Positions 26,004-35,305 of a DNA stretch of 64,000 bases are shown in pieces. The stretch is taken from the NCBI RefSeq assembly GCF_014192015.1, contig NZ_JACHXJ010000001.1, forward strand, positions 1,054,001-1,118,000, read 5' to 3'. The stretch is from Paenibacillus rhizosphaerae. Its GTDB lineage: Bacteria; Bacillota; Bacilli; Paenibacillales; Paenibacillaceae. Made by a program: the position numbers and the translations under genes. How positions within the stretch are numbered: position 1 is the stretch's first letter; every line of letters begins with the position of its first letter. Under the pieces are notes generated by a model. The model was not told the origin of the DNA and searched no databases. It worked only from the letters and a program-made list of their open reading frames with translations.

Positions 26004-26888
26004 CTATTTCAGCCTTTTCAACCAGGAGGCAATGGCCTCTCCCACCTCATCCGGGGAATCTTCCATCGGGTAATGAAGCCCCGGCACCGTCACCTCGGTC
26101 TGCTCCGGCCAACTGCGGCAAAAATCCAGTTGGGATTGCGAAGCTCTTCCCGGTTCTGCATGGATGAATAATTTGGGGACGGGGCTGTGTGCCAACCAGT
26201 GGCCATAAGCCGCGACAATTTCGTTCACTTCCGCCGTCGTTGACTCGTCGTCAAAAGGAAGCTGCCTGGCCCAGGATAACATTGGACGACGTGCTTCACC
26301 TGGTTCGGCAAAGGGCCGGTGATACTGCTCCAGCTCTTCCTTCGTTAACTGACGAATGACATTGACGGGAAGATTGACATTCAGGAAGGAGTTTTGTTCC
26401 AGGATCATCTTTTCCCCTTCTTCAGACCGCAGCGCTTGAAAGATTTTGCGCCCTTGTTCCGGCATCTCGCTCCAGCTGCTGGATTTGATGATCGCTTCCA
26501 TATAGACGATGCCGTCGACAGAGTCAGGATGCCGCCGCGCCCAGTCAAAGCCTAAAGCGGAGCCCCAGTCGTGTACGACAAAGGTGATCTTCTCATGAAT
26601 CCCAAGCTGGTTAAGCAGCTCGTCGAGGTACTTCCGGTGCTGGGCGAAGGTATAGGCGTCCGGACCGCTAACCGGCAGTTTATCGGAATCTCCCATCCCG
26701 ACTAAATCTGGGGCAATGCAGCGCCCGGCATTTTGTGCGTAAGGAATAATGTTGCGCCATAGATAAGAAGAGGAAGGGTTACCATGCAGGAAAACGATCG
26801 GATCGCCACTACCGACATCTACATAAGCCATCTCTAAATCATAAACGTGTTGACGCTTTTTTTCGTAAGGAAATGCTCCGCTAACCAT
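26004..26888 (-). CDS. Haloalkane dehalogenase (HLD-II type, DhaA/LinB-like)
   Basis: 294 residues, alpha/beta hydrolase. The full HLD-II catalytic set is visible: nucleophile Asp107 (VVHDWGS), halide-binding Asn37 (LHGNPSSSYLWR) and Trp108, acid Glu131 (YMEAI), base His272 (GLHYPMEDSP). Hydrolyses carbon-halogen bonds to alcohol plus halide in the cytoplasm; natural substrates of such enzymes are mostly unknown. Start supported by AAAGGTGAGG. It has its own promoter with two operator dyads upstream (26945-27003), so a repressor controls it. Confidence 0.87.
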   Translation of the reverse strand: MVSGAFPYEKKRQHVYDLEMAYVDVGSGDPIVFLHGNPSSSYLWRNIIPYAQNAGRCIAPDLVGMGDSDKLPVSGPDAYTFAQHRKYLDELLNQLGIHEKITFVVHDWGSALGFDWARRHPDSVDGIVYMEAIIKSSSWSEMPEQGRKIFQALRSEEGEKMILEQNSFLNVNLPVNVIRQLTKEELEQYHRPFAEPGEARRPMLSWARQLPFDDESTTAEVNEIVAAYGHWLAHSPVPKLFIHAEPGRASQSQLDFCRSWPEQTEVTVPGLHYPMEDSPDEVGEAIASWLKRLK

Positions 26889-26944
26889 ACTTACCTCACC
26901 TTTCTGCTCACACCGCTGCCGTTGGGCATCGAGTGTGGTTTTTT

Positions 26945-27003
26945 AGTTGACTTGTAAACTTAATCCAAGGAAATGATATCGCAATTAAGTTGAATAGTCA
27001 ACT
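26945..27003 (-). promoter_or_regulatory. Dehalogenase promoter with two operator dyads
   Basis: On the minus strand: TTGACT (complement of 26996-27001), a 17-bp spacer, TATCAT (complement of 26973-26978). Dyad AGTTGAATAGTCAACT (26988-27003) covers the -35 and dyad AGTTGACTTGTAAACT (26945-26960) lies just after the start site, 43 bp centre to centre. Outer arms TTTTAGTTGACT/AGTCAACTAAAA form a 67-bp inverted repeat (26941-27007). The pattern suits a dimeric MarR- or TetR-type repressor not encoded here. Confidence 0.7.
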
Positions 27004-27051
27004 AAAAATTTACCTAAATTTTACTTGGTCCCTCATTCATCCAGCGCAAAG

Positions 27052-27095
27052 AAAAAAGCAATCCATCCACGAACATCCTGTGGATGGATTGCTTT
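27052..27095 (-). terminator. Terminator of the permease gene
   Basis: 16-bp stem 27055-27070 with 27080-27095; on the minus strand a T run follows (A run at 27052-27057 on the plus strand). Confidence 0.87.
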
Positions 27096-27109
27096 GAGTT
27101 TCACCGCAA

Positions 27110-28159
27110 TTACAGCAGCCAAGCGCCAAGCAGGCCGCTGATCAGTCCGGTCACGATGACCGCGCCAAACACGAACAACAGCACTTTCCGCGGGAACGAC
27201 TTGGCCACGATCAGCATGGACGGCAGGCTGACTGCCGGGAGCGTTACGAGGAGCGCGGAGGCCGGACCCGTACCGACGCCCAGAGACAGAAAGGACTGGA
27301 TGATCGGAATTTCGGCAGCCGTCGGAATGACAAACAGCGTGCCGACGACGGCGAACAGGATAATGGCAGCGATCCCGCCGCCAACCCATACCGGGAATAA
27401 GGTGGACTGGAAAGCACCCAGCAGCAGGACGGCAATCAGGTAAGCCGGAACGACGCTCAAAATCATCATGCCCAGGCTCTTGGCCCAGCGGACCAGGAAC
27501 GGTCCGCGGTCCGTTTCCTTGACGGCCGTCGCTTCCTCCAGAGGCTCTGGCACTTCGGACGAATCGGCAAAGCGGTTCGCGAAGTAGCTGACGCCGAACG
27601 TGAGGGCCAGTCCCAGTACAATGCGCAGCAGTGTAAATTTCCAGGACAGCACGAAGGCCATAAAGATGAGCGTTGCCGGATTCAGCAGCGGATTGCCGAG
27701 CCAGAAAGCGAGCGCCGCCCCGACGGACACGTTGCGTTTGCGCAGTCCGCTCGCAATCGGGGCGGCACAGCAGGTGCACATCATGCCGGGCAGGGAGGCG
27801 ACCCCGCCGATCAGAGTGCTTTTAAACGTCGTTTTCCCAAGCAGCTTATACAGCCACTGGACGGGCAACAGCACTTGGACCAGCGAACCAAGCAGAATGC
27901 CAAGAACGGCTGCTTTCCACACCGATTTGAAGTATGTCTCCGCGTAGGAAACCGCCGAGTGCCAGGAAGGCGCCGATCCGTCCGCTCCGAGAATGGACGA
28001 TCCGATGCTGTGCTCGGCTGCGGCTTTGAATGCTTTTTGATAGTACGGCCACCATTTCACATAAGACAAGCCGATGGCGGCGATGAGAATAAACAGAACC
28101 ACGAGCCAAATCGTTTTTCTGTGATTCAGACGATGAATGTCTGGACTAGTGGGTGACAT
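27110..28159 (-). CDS. ArsP/YraQ-type permease (PF03773-like)
   Basis: 349 residues with about eight to ten membrane segments in two homologous halves. The family motif with vicinal cysteines is seen (GMMCTCCAAPIASGLRKR), plus FWLGNPLLNPATLIFM and, in the second half, IPTAAEIPIIQSFLSLGVG and TLPAVSLPSMLIV. Relatives export trivalent organoarsenicals (ArsP) or are uncharacterised (YraQ); the Cys pair would fit metalloid binding. No arsR-like gene is next to it. GGAGG precedes ATG 28159; a clear terminator follows. Confidence 0.82.
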   Translation of the reverse strand: MSPTSPDIHRLNHRKTIWLVVLFILIAAIGLSYVKWWPYYQKAFKAAAEHSIGSSILGADGSAPSWHSAVSYAETYFKSVWKAAVLGILLGSLVQVLLPVQWLYKLLGKTTFKSTLIGGVASLPGMMCTCCAAPIASGLRKRNVSVGAALAFWLGNPLLNPATLIFMAFVLSWKFTLLRIVLGLALTFGVSYFANRFADSSEVPEPLEEATAVKETDRGPFLVRWAKSLGMMILSVVPAYLIAVLLLGAFQSTLFPVWVGGGIAAIILFAVVGTLFVIPTAAEIPIIQSFLSLGVGTGPASALLVTLPAVSLPSMLIVAKSFPRKVLLFVFGAVIVTGLISGLLGAWLL

Positions 28160-28452
28160 GGCGATCTATCCTCCAAGCGTATTAAAAATATGGGATGAAG
28201 CAATTCCGGCAAATCAACCTAAGTTGCAAGCAATCTATTATATCATAAAACTGGACAAAACGGGGGAGAGGTCCCTGGGTCAGGCCGGCCGAAGGACATT
28301 TATCCTTTAGAAGGACAGCCGGAAGAGGATGTGGGCTGTTTTTGCTGAATTATTGTTCCAGGGGCAAAACGAGAATTTTATCGAAAAATGTAAGTTTTAC
28401 GAGTATGCTGAGGGCATGCTTATCAGCGATATTTGACAAACGGGGGTAGAGC

Positions 28453-30186
28453 ATGAAGCTGCAGTCTGCAGGAAAGGCATCGCGATGGTACGTGTATCAG
28501 AAAATCGTCATCGTTTTTATTTTATTTTTGCTTCCTCTCATTTCGATGAATATTTGGCTTAATTATAAAGGGATGTCCATCACCAAGGATGCGATTTTGA
28601 AGTCATCTCTGGCGGGTGCGTCCTTCTACAGCAAGCAGCTCGATAAAGAAATGTACTTTATCCGAAACCTGCAGCTCCAGCTGTTAAATGACAAAGATCT
28701 GCAGAAGCTCAGCTTCCGGGGCAGTATGCTGGAAAATTATGAAGAGGTGGAGCTGATCGATCAGGTCCGGGACCGGCTTGCGACACTGACCGTTTCCAGT
28801 GAATATGTCGTGAATGCGGGCGTGTACGTTGAAGCCGTCGGCAAAACCATTTCCACGGACTCGGGTGTGACCAATACGCCCAATGAGGAAATGAAGCTGA
28901 TCTCGTCGCTCATGGCCGTTACGCCAAAGCCATCGTTTTATAGGAGCGGAAGCCGGATCTTTTTCATCGAAACGGAAAATAATGGCGCAGTCTGGTCGTA
29001 TATCGAGATTTCCAGATCCAAGCTGCTGGAGGCTTTGAGGGAAATCGCCAATTTGTATCCGCAATCCGAAGTGCTGCTCGGGGATAAAGAGGCGGGAACC
29101 GTTCTGACGACTGCGCAGGAACAGAGTGATTCCGCTGCGGTGTTGGGGTTTTTCGATGATGAAGGCCTGCATAATCCGAATACGCCCGAGATGCGGAAGA
29201 TGCACGGCGTGAATTATTTTATTACGCCACATGACGTCAGTTCGCTGCATTTATCGCTCGTCATGTATGTGAATCAAAATGAGATCACGCGCCCGTTGAG
29301 CCAATTTATCACATGGTTCTACACGCTGTTTATCATCGCGATCATCGTGATGATCCTGTACTCTTTTTCTGTCAATCTGATGATCCACAGGCCCTTATCC
29401 AAACTGGTCAAGGCGTTTCATATGATCGAGACCGACAATCTGAACATGATGATCGAATCCAAAACGAAGGATGAGTTCCATTACGTCTTCAACAGCTTTA
29501 ACAATATGGCACGCAAGCTCAAAAATTCGATCGAGGATAACTATGAGCAAAAAATAGCGCTGCAGCGCTCCCAGCTGAAGCAGCTTCAATCCCAGATCAA
29601 TCCGCATTTTCTGTACAACAGCTTTTTTAATATTTACATGATGTGCAAAGTAGGCGATTCGGACAGCGCCGCCGAGCTCTCCCAGCGTCTCGGCAGCTAT
29701 TACCAGTACATTACGAGGAGCGGTGCGGACGAAGTCCCCTTCGATAAAGAATACCGTCATGCGCTCGATTATTGCGATATTCAGTGCATCCGTTTCTCCA
29801 ACCGGGTACATTTCGAATACGAAGAACAGACGGAAGTCCCCGCCGCAATCACGGTGCCGCGGCTGATCATTCAGCCGATCGTGGAAAATGTGTTTGAGCA
29901 CGCCTTTGAAGACGGCATGATGGAAGGTAAAGTGTACATCGGTACGAAATACCGGGAAGGGAAGCTGTGCGTTACGGTCGAAGATAACGGGAATTTGGCT
30001 ACCGATGCCATGATCGAACAGCTCAGCAGCAAGCTCGCCAGGGATTCGAAATCAATCGAGAACACGGGTTTGATCAACGTGAATAATCGATTGAAGCTCA
30101 GGTACGGGCCGGAGAGCGGCTTAACGGCGTCAAGAAGCAAACATGGCGGCTTAAAAATCAACCTGACTATTATACCAGAGACATAA
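28453..30186 (+). CDS. Sensor histidine kinase, YesM type
   Basis: 577 residues. Membrane segment ~17-37, extracytoplasmic sensor ~40-290, second membrane segment ~292-315, HAMP ~316-370 (IHRPLSKLVKAFHMIE), His_kinase domain with phospho-His385 (QSQINPHFLYNSFFNIY), ATPase domain with N-box VPRLIIQPIVENVFEHAF and VEDNG. Pairs with the YesN-like regulator 14 bases downstream. Such pairs sense extracellular sugars with the cognate binding protein and control the next importer operon. Confidence 0.9.
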   Translation: MKLQSAGKASRWYVYQKIVIVFILFLLPLISMNIWLNYKGMSITKDAILKSSLAGASFYSKQLDKEMYFIRNLQLQLLNDKDLQKLSFRGSMLENYEEVELIDQVRDRLATLTVSSEYVVNAGVYVEAVGKTISTDSGVTNTPNEEMKLISSLMAVTPKPSFYRSGSRIFFIETENNGAVWSYIEISRSKLLEALREIANLYPQSEVLLGDKEAGTVLTTAQEQSDSAAVLGFFDDEGLHNPNTPEMRKMHGVNYFITPHDVSSLHLSLVMYVNQNEITRPLSQFITWFYTLFIIAIIVMILYSFSVNLMIHRPLSKLVKAFHMIETDNLNMMIESKTKDEFHYVFNSFNNMARKLKNSIEDNYEQKIALQRSQLKQLQSQINPHFLYNSFFNIYMMCKVGDSDSAAELSQRLGSYYQYITRSGADEVPFDKEYRHALDYCDIQCIRFSNRVHFEYEEQTEVPAAITVPRLIIQPIVENVFEHAFEDGMMEGKVYIGTKYREGKLCVTVEDNGNLATDAMIEQLSSKLARDSKSIENTGLINVNNRLKLRYGPESGLTASRSKHGGLKINLTIIPET

Positions 30187-30200
30187 AAGGAGGCAGCATC

Positions 30201-31535
30201 ATGTACCGATTGTTGATCGTGGATGACGAGCCGGTTATCGTAAACGGGCTGATTCAGCTTTTTCAGGAAAATACGGAATTCGAACTCGATGTATGTAAAG
30301 CCTATTCAGCCGCGCAGGCGCTGAGCATCGCCAAAAAGATGAAGCTCGACATTTTGGTCAGCGATATCCGGATGCCCCAGAAAACCGGTCTGCAGCTGGT
30401 CGACGAAATCGCCTACTACTGGCCGCACTGCAGAATTATTTTTCTGACCGGTTACAGCGAATTTGATTATGTGCAGGCTGCGCTGCGGAAGAGTGCGGAC
30501 AATTACATCTTAAAAACCGAAGGCATCGACCCGATTTTTCGGGCCGTTGGGGAAGCCTGCCATAAGCTTGACGAGGACAACAGCCGCAGAATCCGGGAAG
30601 AAAAGGCCAGCATGCATTTTCAAATCGCCGCCCCTGTTTTGAAAAATGAACGCATCAGAAGAATGCTGAAAGGAGAATCTGCGGCTTCGCTTTTGACCGA
30701 CCCGCGGTACGAAGAGCTGGATTTCCGGCTGAACGCGGAAGAACCGGCATTTTTAGTGCTCAGCAGGATTGACACCCTGGAGGATTTGAAACCGCAGGAA
30801 GCGGTGGAATCCGTGCAAAGGGCGTTTACTAATAACCTGCCTGACTCGATCGTCTGTGAGCCCTCCGTATCGGATGAGCAGATCGTTGTGTGGATGCTTC
30901 AGCCGCAGGCGGAACTGCTTGGACGTTTCCATCACCCTGATCCGGAAGCCCCTGCTTGGAAAGGATTCACGGCATATATGAAGGGGATCCTGGAGCTGGT
31001 GCAAAATGAATGCGAAGGCCTGCTTGGCGCATCGGTGTCATTCGGCGTTTCCGGCGATTTAAGCAGGGGCTGGGAGACGATCCGGGACCAATACAACACG
31101 CTGCTCGGAGCACTGGAGTCCAGAGCCTCGCTTGGCCACAAGATGATCGTGATTGATATTAAGCAGGCCCATCAGGAATTTTCGCCGGATCCCGGGCAAA
31201 TGAAGCAGGAAGACATGAAATCCTGGGTGGTCAACCAGATTCAGAGCTTCATCCAGCACCATTTGTCCGGAGGCGTGTCCCTGACCGCGATTGCAGAGCA
31301 TGTCCATTTCAATCCGTCCTATCTGTCACGCTACTACAAACAGATGACCGGGCAAAATTTGCAGGATTACATCCAGTCGAAAAAACTGGAATGCGCGCTT
31401 CACCTGATGCAACACACCAACCTGAAGTTAATCGAAATTGCCGCCCGGGTAGGCTTCGATTCGCATTCCTATTTTACGACGTTCTTCAAGAAAAAGATGG
31501 GGGTTTCTCCCCAGGAATACCGAAACTCCAAATAA
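30201..31535 (+). CDS. Response regulator, YesN type (REC + AraC HTH)
   Basis: 444 residues. REC domain 1-120 with acidic pocket VDDEP, phospho-Asp55 (LVSDIRMP), Thr in LTGYSEFDYV and Lys in YILK. A ~200-residue linker follows. The C-terminal AraC-type double HTH (~340-443) shows SLTAIAEHVHFNPSYLSRYY and LIEIAARVGFDSHSYFTTFF. The stop codon overlaps the repeat cluster at 31534-31561 that recurs before the second carbohydrate unit; these repeats are the best candidate binding sites for this protein. Confidence 0.9.
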   Translation: MYRLLIVDDEPVIVNGLIQLFQENTEFELDVCKAYSAAQALSIAKKMKLDILVSDIRMPQKTGLQLVDEIAYYWPHCRIIFLTGYSEFDYVQAALRKSADNYILKTEGIDPIFRAVGEACHKLDEDNSRRIREEKASMHFQIAAPVLKNERIRRMLKGESAASLLTDPRYEELDFRLNAEEPAFLVLSRIDTLEDLKPQEAVESVQRAFTNNLPDSIVCEPSVSDEQIVVWMLQPQAELLGRFHHPDPEAPAWKGFTAYMKGILELVQNECEGLLGASVSFGVSGDLSRGWETIRDQYNTLLGALESRASLGHKMIVIDIKQAHQEFSPDPGQMKQEDMKSWVVNQIQSFIQHHLSGGVSLTAIAEHVHFNPSYLSRYYKQMTGQNLQDYIQSKKLECALHLMQHTNLKLIEIAARVGFDSHSYFTTFFKKKMGVSPQEYRNSK

Positions 31536-31600
31536 GTAAAGAAAGTGAAAGCAAAGTAAAAAACTCAAAATTGATAGCGCTTTCCTTCGGAATCTATAAT
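31534..31600 (+). promoter_or_regulatory. Activator repeats, cre box and promoter of sugar operon A
   Basis: Three direct repeats (AGTAAAG, AGTGAAAG, AGTAAAA; AGT at 31535, 31544, 31555) precede TTGATA (31571-31576), an 18-bp spacer and TATAAT (31595-31600). A cre site (31571-31586) matches 15 of 16 consensus positions and overlaps the -35. The same layout recurs at 38505-38570. Expected control: activation by the YesN-like regulator, catabolite repression by CcpA. Confidence 0.75.
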
Positions 31601-31654
31601 GATGACGTGAAGCGATCACAAGATGACAGCATACAAAGGGGGAAGGCCATCAAT

Positions 31655-33385
31655 ATGAAATTAAATAAGACATGGAAATTGCTTTTGCTCGCCACGGTAT
31701 CTCTTTCGTTATTCACGGCCTGCTCGAGCCAGGGGAACGACCCGGCGGCAACCTCAGCCGCAGACCCGGCATCCAAAGAAGAAACCAAGAGCACAGACGC
31801 GCCGCCCGAACCGCTCGGCAAGTATCCTGATACGGTAACCGTAACGGAGGTGCTGGGTTATAACCCGCCAGAGGACCCGAGGACGCCGAAAGGCATCACG
31901 CCTGACCAAAATGCTTACCTCAAAGATCTGAAAGACATGTTAAATATCGAAGTCAAATACAAATGGACCGTTCCATCCAGCCAATTCGAGCAAAAGTTCT
32001 CGCTCGCGATGGCTTCGGCCGATCTGCCGGACATGATGGAGCTGGACCAGAAAAACTTCGAAAAGCTGAAAAAGCAGGGCATGCTTACGGATTTGACCGC
32101 AGCTTACAACGATTACGCTTCGCCGGAATTGAAGAAATACATGGAGTCCGACGGCGGTTTTGCGATGAAGACGTTCTCCGAAGACGGAAAGCTGCTCGGT
32201 ATCCCTGCATTCGAAGACCCGTTCCTGTCGACGCAGCTGCTATGGCTCCGTAAGGACTGGCTGGACAACTTGAAACTGCAGCCGCCCGCCACGATGGATG
32301 ACTTGGACAAGGTCGCAAAGGCATTTGTTGAGAACGACCCGGACCAAAACGGACAAAACGATACATACGGCGTATCGCTGCAAAAAAATCTGTTCTTCTG
32401 GGCTTATGATCTGAGAGGTTTCTTTAACGGCTTCGGGGCGTATCCGTCGATTGGCGACAATCAATCGGCCTGGATCAAGGACAGCAGCGGCAAGCTGATT
32501 CCCGGCTTGATTCAGCCGGAAGTGAAGAATGCGCTTGGCAAGCTGCAATCCTGGTATAAAGACGGCATTTTGGACAAAGAGTTCGCTTTGAAGGACGAAA
32601 ACAAGGCTGTCGAAGATATTACGGCAGGCAAAGTCGGCATCGTCTACGGGGAATGGTGGTATCCCAACTATCCGCTGAACCTGAACGTGGACAAGGATCC
32701 GAAGGCGGAGTGGATCGCCATTCAAATTCCGGGTCTGGACGGTCCGGGCAAATCGCTGGTGCCTAAGATCCGGAGCGGAAAAGTATATGCTGTCAACAAG
32801 AAAATGAAAAATCCGGAAGCCGCTATTAAGATGATCAACTTCTACATCGAAAAAGGCAAAAAGAAATACATGGAACAAAATAAGGCGGAGAACGGATACG
32901 TCTACAACTGGTTTAATCCGCGGATCTACAATCCGGCCCAGATCGATACGATCTACACGGAAGTCAACAAGGCACTCGATGCGAAGCAGACCGAAATTAC
33001 GCTGGATGATGAGAACTACAAAAATGTGGCCGATGTGTTCAAAGCAACCCAGGATTACCTTGCTGGCAATACGGCGAACGCTTCCAAAGGCGTAAACTGG
33101 GGCCAATACTTCAGCCGCGCGGCGAAAGACGGCGGTTGGGGGATGACGCGGAAGATCAAGGAAAGCGGAGCCTTCGTGAACAACGAGTTCTTCGGATTGC
33201 CGACGGAAACGCAGGTTGAAAAGGGTGCCCAGCTCGATAAGCTGATGCAGGAAGCGTTTACGAAGATCATTTTGGGCGGATCCCTGGACGATTTCGACAA
33301 GTTCGTTCAGAGCTGGAAATCCCTAGGCGGCGATCAAATTACCAAAGAGGTTAACGACTGGTACAGTCAAGAGGCTGCGAAATAA
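31655..33385 (+). CDS. Extracellular sugar-binding lipoprotein (LipO/LplA type)
   Basis: 576 residues from ATG 31655 behind GGGGGAAGG; the longer open frame back to 31391 runs over the regulator gene. Lipobox LFTAC, Cys23, after a hydrophobic signal. Family-1 solute-binding fold: VTVTEVLGYNPPEDPRTPKG, FSLAMASADLPDMMELDQ, AFVENDPDQNGQNDTYGVS, the long ~500-580-residue form that goes with LplB/LplC permeases. Binds an oligosaccharide at the cell surface, probably pectin- or galactan-derived given the GH35 enzyme downstream. Confidence 0.9.
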   Translation: MKLNKTWKLLLLATVSLSLFTACSSQGNDPAATSAADPASKEETKSTDAPPEPLGKYPDTVTVTEVLGYNPPEDPRTPKGITPDQNAYLKDLKDMLNIEVKYKWTVPSSQFEQKFSLAMASADLPDMMELDQKNFEKLKKQGMLTDLTAAYNDYASPELKKYMESDGGFAMKTFSEDGKLLGIPAFEDPFLSTQLLWLRKDWLDNLKLQPPATMDDLDKVAKAFVENDPDQNGQNDTYGVSLQKNLFFWAYDLRGFFNGFGAYPSIGDNQSAWIKDSSGKLIPGLIQPEVKNALGKLQSWYKDGILDKEFALKDENKAVEDITAGKVGIVYGEWWYPNYPLNLNVDKDPKAEWIAIQIPGLDGPGKSLVPKIRSGKVYAVNKKMKNPEAAIKMINFYIEKGKKKYMEQNKAENGYVYNWFNPRIYNPAQIDTIYTEVNKALDAKQTEITLDDENYKNVADVFKATQDYLAGNTANASKGVNWGQYFSRAAKDGGWGMTRKIKESGAFVNNEFFGLPTETQVEKGAQLDKLMQEAFTKIILGGSLDDFDKFVQSWKSLGGDQITKEVNDWYSQEAAK

Positions 33386-33495
33386 TTCGATTCGCGATTG
33401 CCGCTAGCAATCCTGAAATGAAGTGAAACGGGAGGAGGAGCCTGCTTGAGTACCGGCGATTCCTCCTGTTTACGATTGAACGGGGAGGTCCATCT

Positions 33496-34386
33496 GTGAG
33501 AACGCTGAAAAAGGAATATATCCTTCATCTCATGCTGCTGCCCGGCGTTATCGTGACGCTGATTTATGCCTACGGCCCGATGGCCGGTCTCGTCATGGCT
33601 TTCCAGCAGTTTGAGCCGCTGTCCGGCTTTTTTCATTCGAAGTTTGTTGGTTTTGACAATTTCAAATATGTGTTTGCCATGCCTGACTTCAAGCAGGTGC
33701 TCTGGAATACGATTGTGATCGCGGTTATTAAAATGGTGTTGTTCCTGCTGGTTCCGCTAATCCTGGCATTGCTGCTGAACGAAGTCACCAAGCGGTGGTT
33801 TTCCCGCTTTATTCAGTCGGCCGTATTTCTGCCGTTTTTTCTGTCCTGGACCGTTCTTGGCGGCGTCATTATCGAGCTGTTTTCCCTGAGCGGACCCGTT
33901 AACGGACTGGTGACGGCAACGGGACTGAAGCCGATCATGTTTATGCTGGACAACGAGTGGTTCCGCGGCATCGTGATCGGGTCCGACGTCTGGAAAGGAA
34001 TGGGCTATAACATGATCGTCATGCTCGCCGCCATCACTGGAATCAATGCCACGCTGTACGAAGCGGCTGAGGTGGATGGTGCGGGAAGATGGAAGCAGAT
34101 GATTCATATTACGCTGCCGGGTATGGCACCGATATTGATCTTACTCGGAGTCCTCAGCCTTGGCGGGATCTTGAACGCCGGATTTGAGCAAATTCTGATC
34201 ATGTATAACCCGACCGTGTATGAGGGAGCGGATATCATTGATACGTTCGTTTACCGGCTTGGTATGTTCAGCCAGCAATTCGGACCTGCCGCCGCCGTCG
34301 GATTGTTTAAATCCGCGATATCTTTGGTTTTGGTGTCGCTAACTTATTACGCGGCTTACAAATACAACAATTATCGCATTTTTTAG
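33496..34386 (+). CDS. ABC sugar permease, LplB type
   Basis: 296 residues from GTG 33496, seven bases after GGGGAGG. Six membrane segments. The ATPase-contact EAA loop is EAAEVDGAGRWKQMIHITLP (~residues 193-212). Typical N-terminus YILHLMLLPGVIVTLIYAYG and C-terminus YYAAYKYNNYRIF of the LplB subfamily. Works with the next permease and the preceding binding protein. No ATPase gene is present in this operon. Confidence 0.92.
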   Translation: MRTLKKEYILHLMLLPGVIVTLIYAYGPMAGLVMAFQQFEPLSGFFHSKFVGFDNFKYVFAMPDFKQVLWNTIVIAVIKMVLFLLVPLILALLLNEVTKRWFSRFIQSAVFLPFFLSWTVLGGVIIELFSLSGPVNGLVTATGLKPIMFMLDNEWFRGIVIGSDVWKGMGYNMIVMLAAITGINATLYEAAEVDGAGRWKQMIHITLPGMAPILILLGVLSLGGILNAGFEQILIMYNPTVYEGADIIDTFVYRLGMFSQQFGPAAAVGLFKSAISLVLVSLTYYAAYKYNNYRIF

Positions 34387-34400
34387 CTGGAGGCAGAGAG

Positions 34401-35288
34401 ATGCACAAACCCACTTTGAGCAGAAAAATGTTCGTCATTTTCAATTCGGCGCTGCTGACGGCGATTACGCTTCTTGGCATTATTCCGTTTATCCACCTTC
34501 TATCCGTGTCCCTCAGTTCGAATACGGCGGCGATGGCCGGCGAGGTCAAACTGTGGCCGGTCGGCTTCAACTTTGATGCTTACCGGTACCTGGGACAAAA
34601 GGTAGAATTCTTTCGTTCGTTTGGGGTTTCGATCGAGCGGGTAGCGCTCGGCACGGCGGTCAACATGTTCCTGTGCTTTATTTCGGCTTATCCGCTATCC
34701 AAGTCGATAGACCAGTTTAAGTATCGGACGGTCTATGTCTGGTTCTTTGCAATTACGATGTTTTTCGGCGGAGGTCTTATTCCCACGTATATCATCGTGA
34801 AAAATACGGGTTTGATCGATTCCATCTGGGCGCTGATTTTACCGGGCGCGCTGAACGTGTGGAACATGGTGCTGATGCTGAATTTCTTCCGGACCATTCC
34901 GCGGGAGCTGGATGAGGCGGCCACGATCGACGGCGCGGGGCATTGGAGAATTTTATGGCGGATCTATTTGCCGGTCTCTTTGCCTTCCATCGCGACCATC
35001 GGCTTGTTTACGATCGTCGGCCACTGGAACTCCTGGTTCGACGGCATTTTGTATTTGAATTCACCGGAGAAATACCCGCTTCAGACCTATTTATCCACGC
35101 TGATTATGTCGATCAATTCACAAATGACCTCCGTTTCCATTGAACAAATCAAAGCGATGGAAAATTTGAGCGAGAAAACGCTGCAGACGGCGCAGATCTT
35201 CATGGGCGCTCTGCCGATCATGGTCGTATATCCGTTCCTGCAGAAATATTTCGTCAAAGGGATGACGGTCGGAAGCGTCAAGGAATAG
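34401..35288 (+). CDS. ABC sugar permease, LplC/YtcP type
   Basis: 295 residues, six membrane segments. EAA loop DEAATIDGAGHWRILWRIYL near residue 171, and LPIMVVYPFLQKYFVKGMTV at the C-terminus, both diagnostic of LplC/YtcP permeases. Starts 14 bases after the previous stop with GGAGGCAGAG as ribosome binding site. Forms the heterodimeric channel with the LplB-type protein. Confidence 0.92.
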   Translation: MHKPTLSRKMFVIFNSALLTAITLLGIIPFIHLLSVSLSSNTAAMAGEVKLWPVGFNFDAYRYLGQKVEFFRSFGVSIERVALGTAVNMFLCFISAYPLSKSIDQFKYRTVYVWFFAITMFFGGGLIPTYIIVKNTGLIDSIWALILPGALNVWNMVLMLNFFRTIPRELDEAATIDGAGHWRILWRIYLPVSLPSIATIGLFTIVGHWNSWFDGILYLNSPEKYPLQTYLSTLIMSINSQMTSVSIEQIKAMENLSEKTLQTAQIFMGALPIMVVYPFLQKYFVKGMTVGSVKE

Positions 35289-35305
35289 CGAAAGGGGAAA
35301 AAGAA

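Noticed and set aside
27033..27779. 248-codon minus-strand frame inside the permease region
   Set aside because: Out of frame with the ArsP/YraQ-like permease on the same strand; Arg/Gly-rich shadow.
31391..31654. 5' extension of the sugar-binding lipoprotein frame
   Set aside because: Runs over the response regulator gene and the promoter; the lipoprotein signal starts at 31655.
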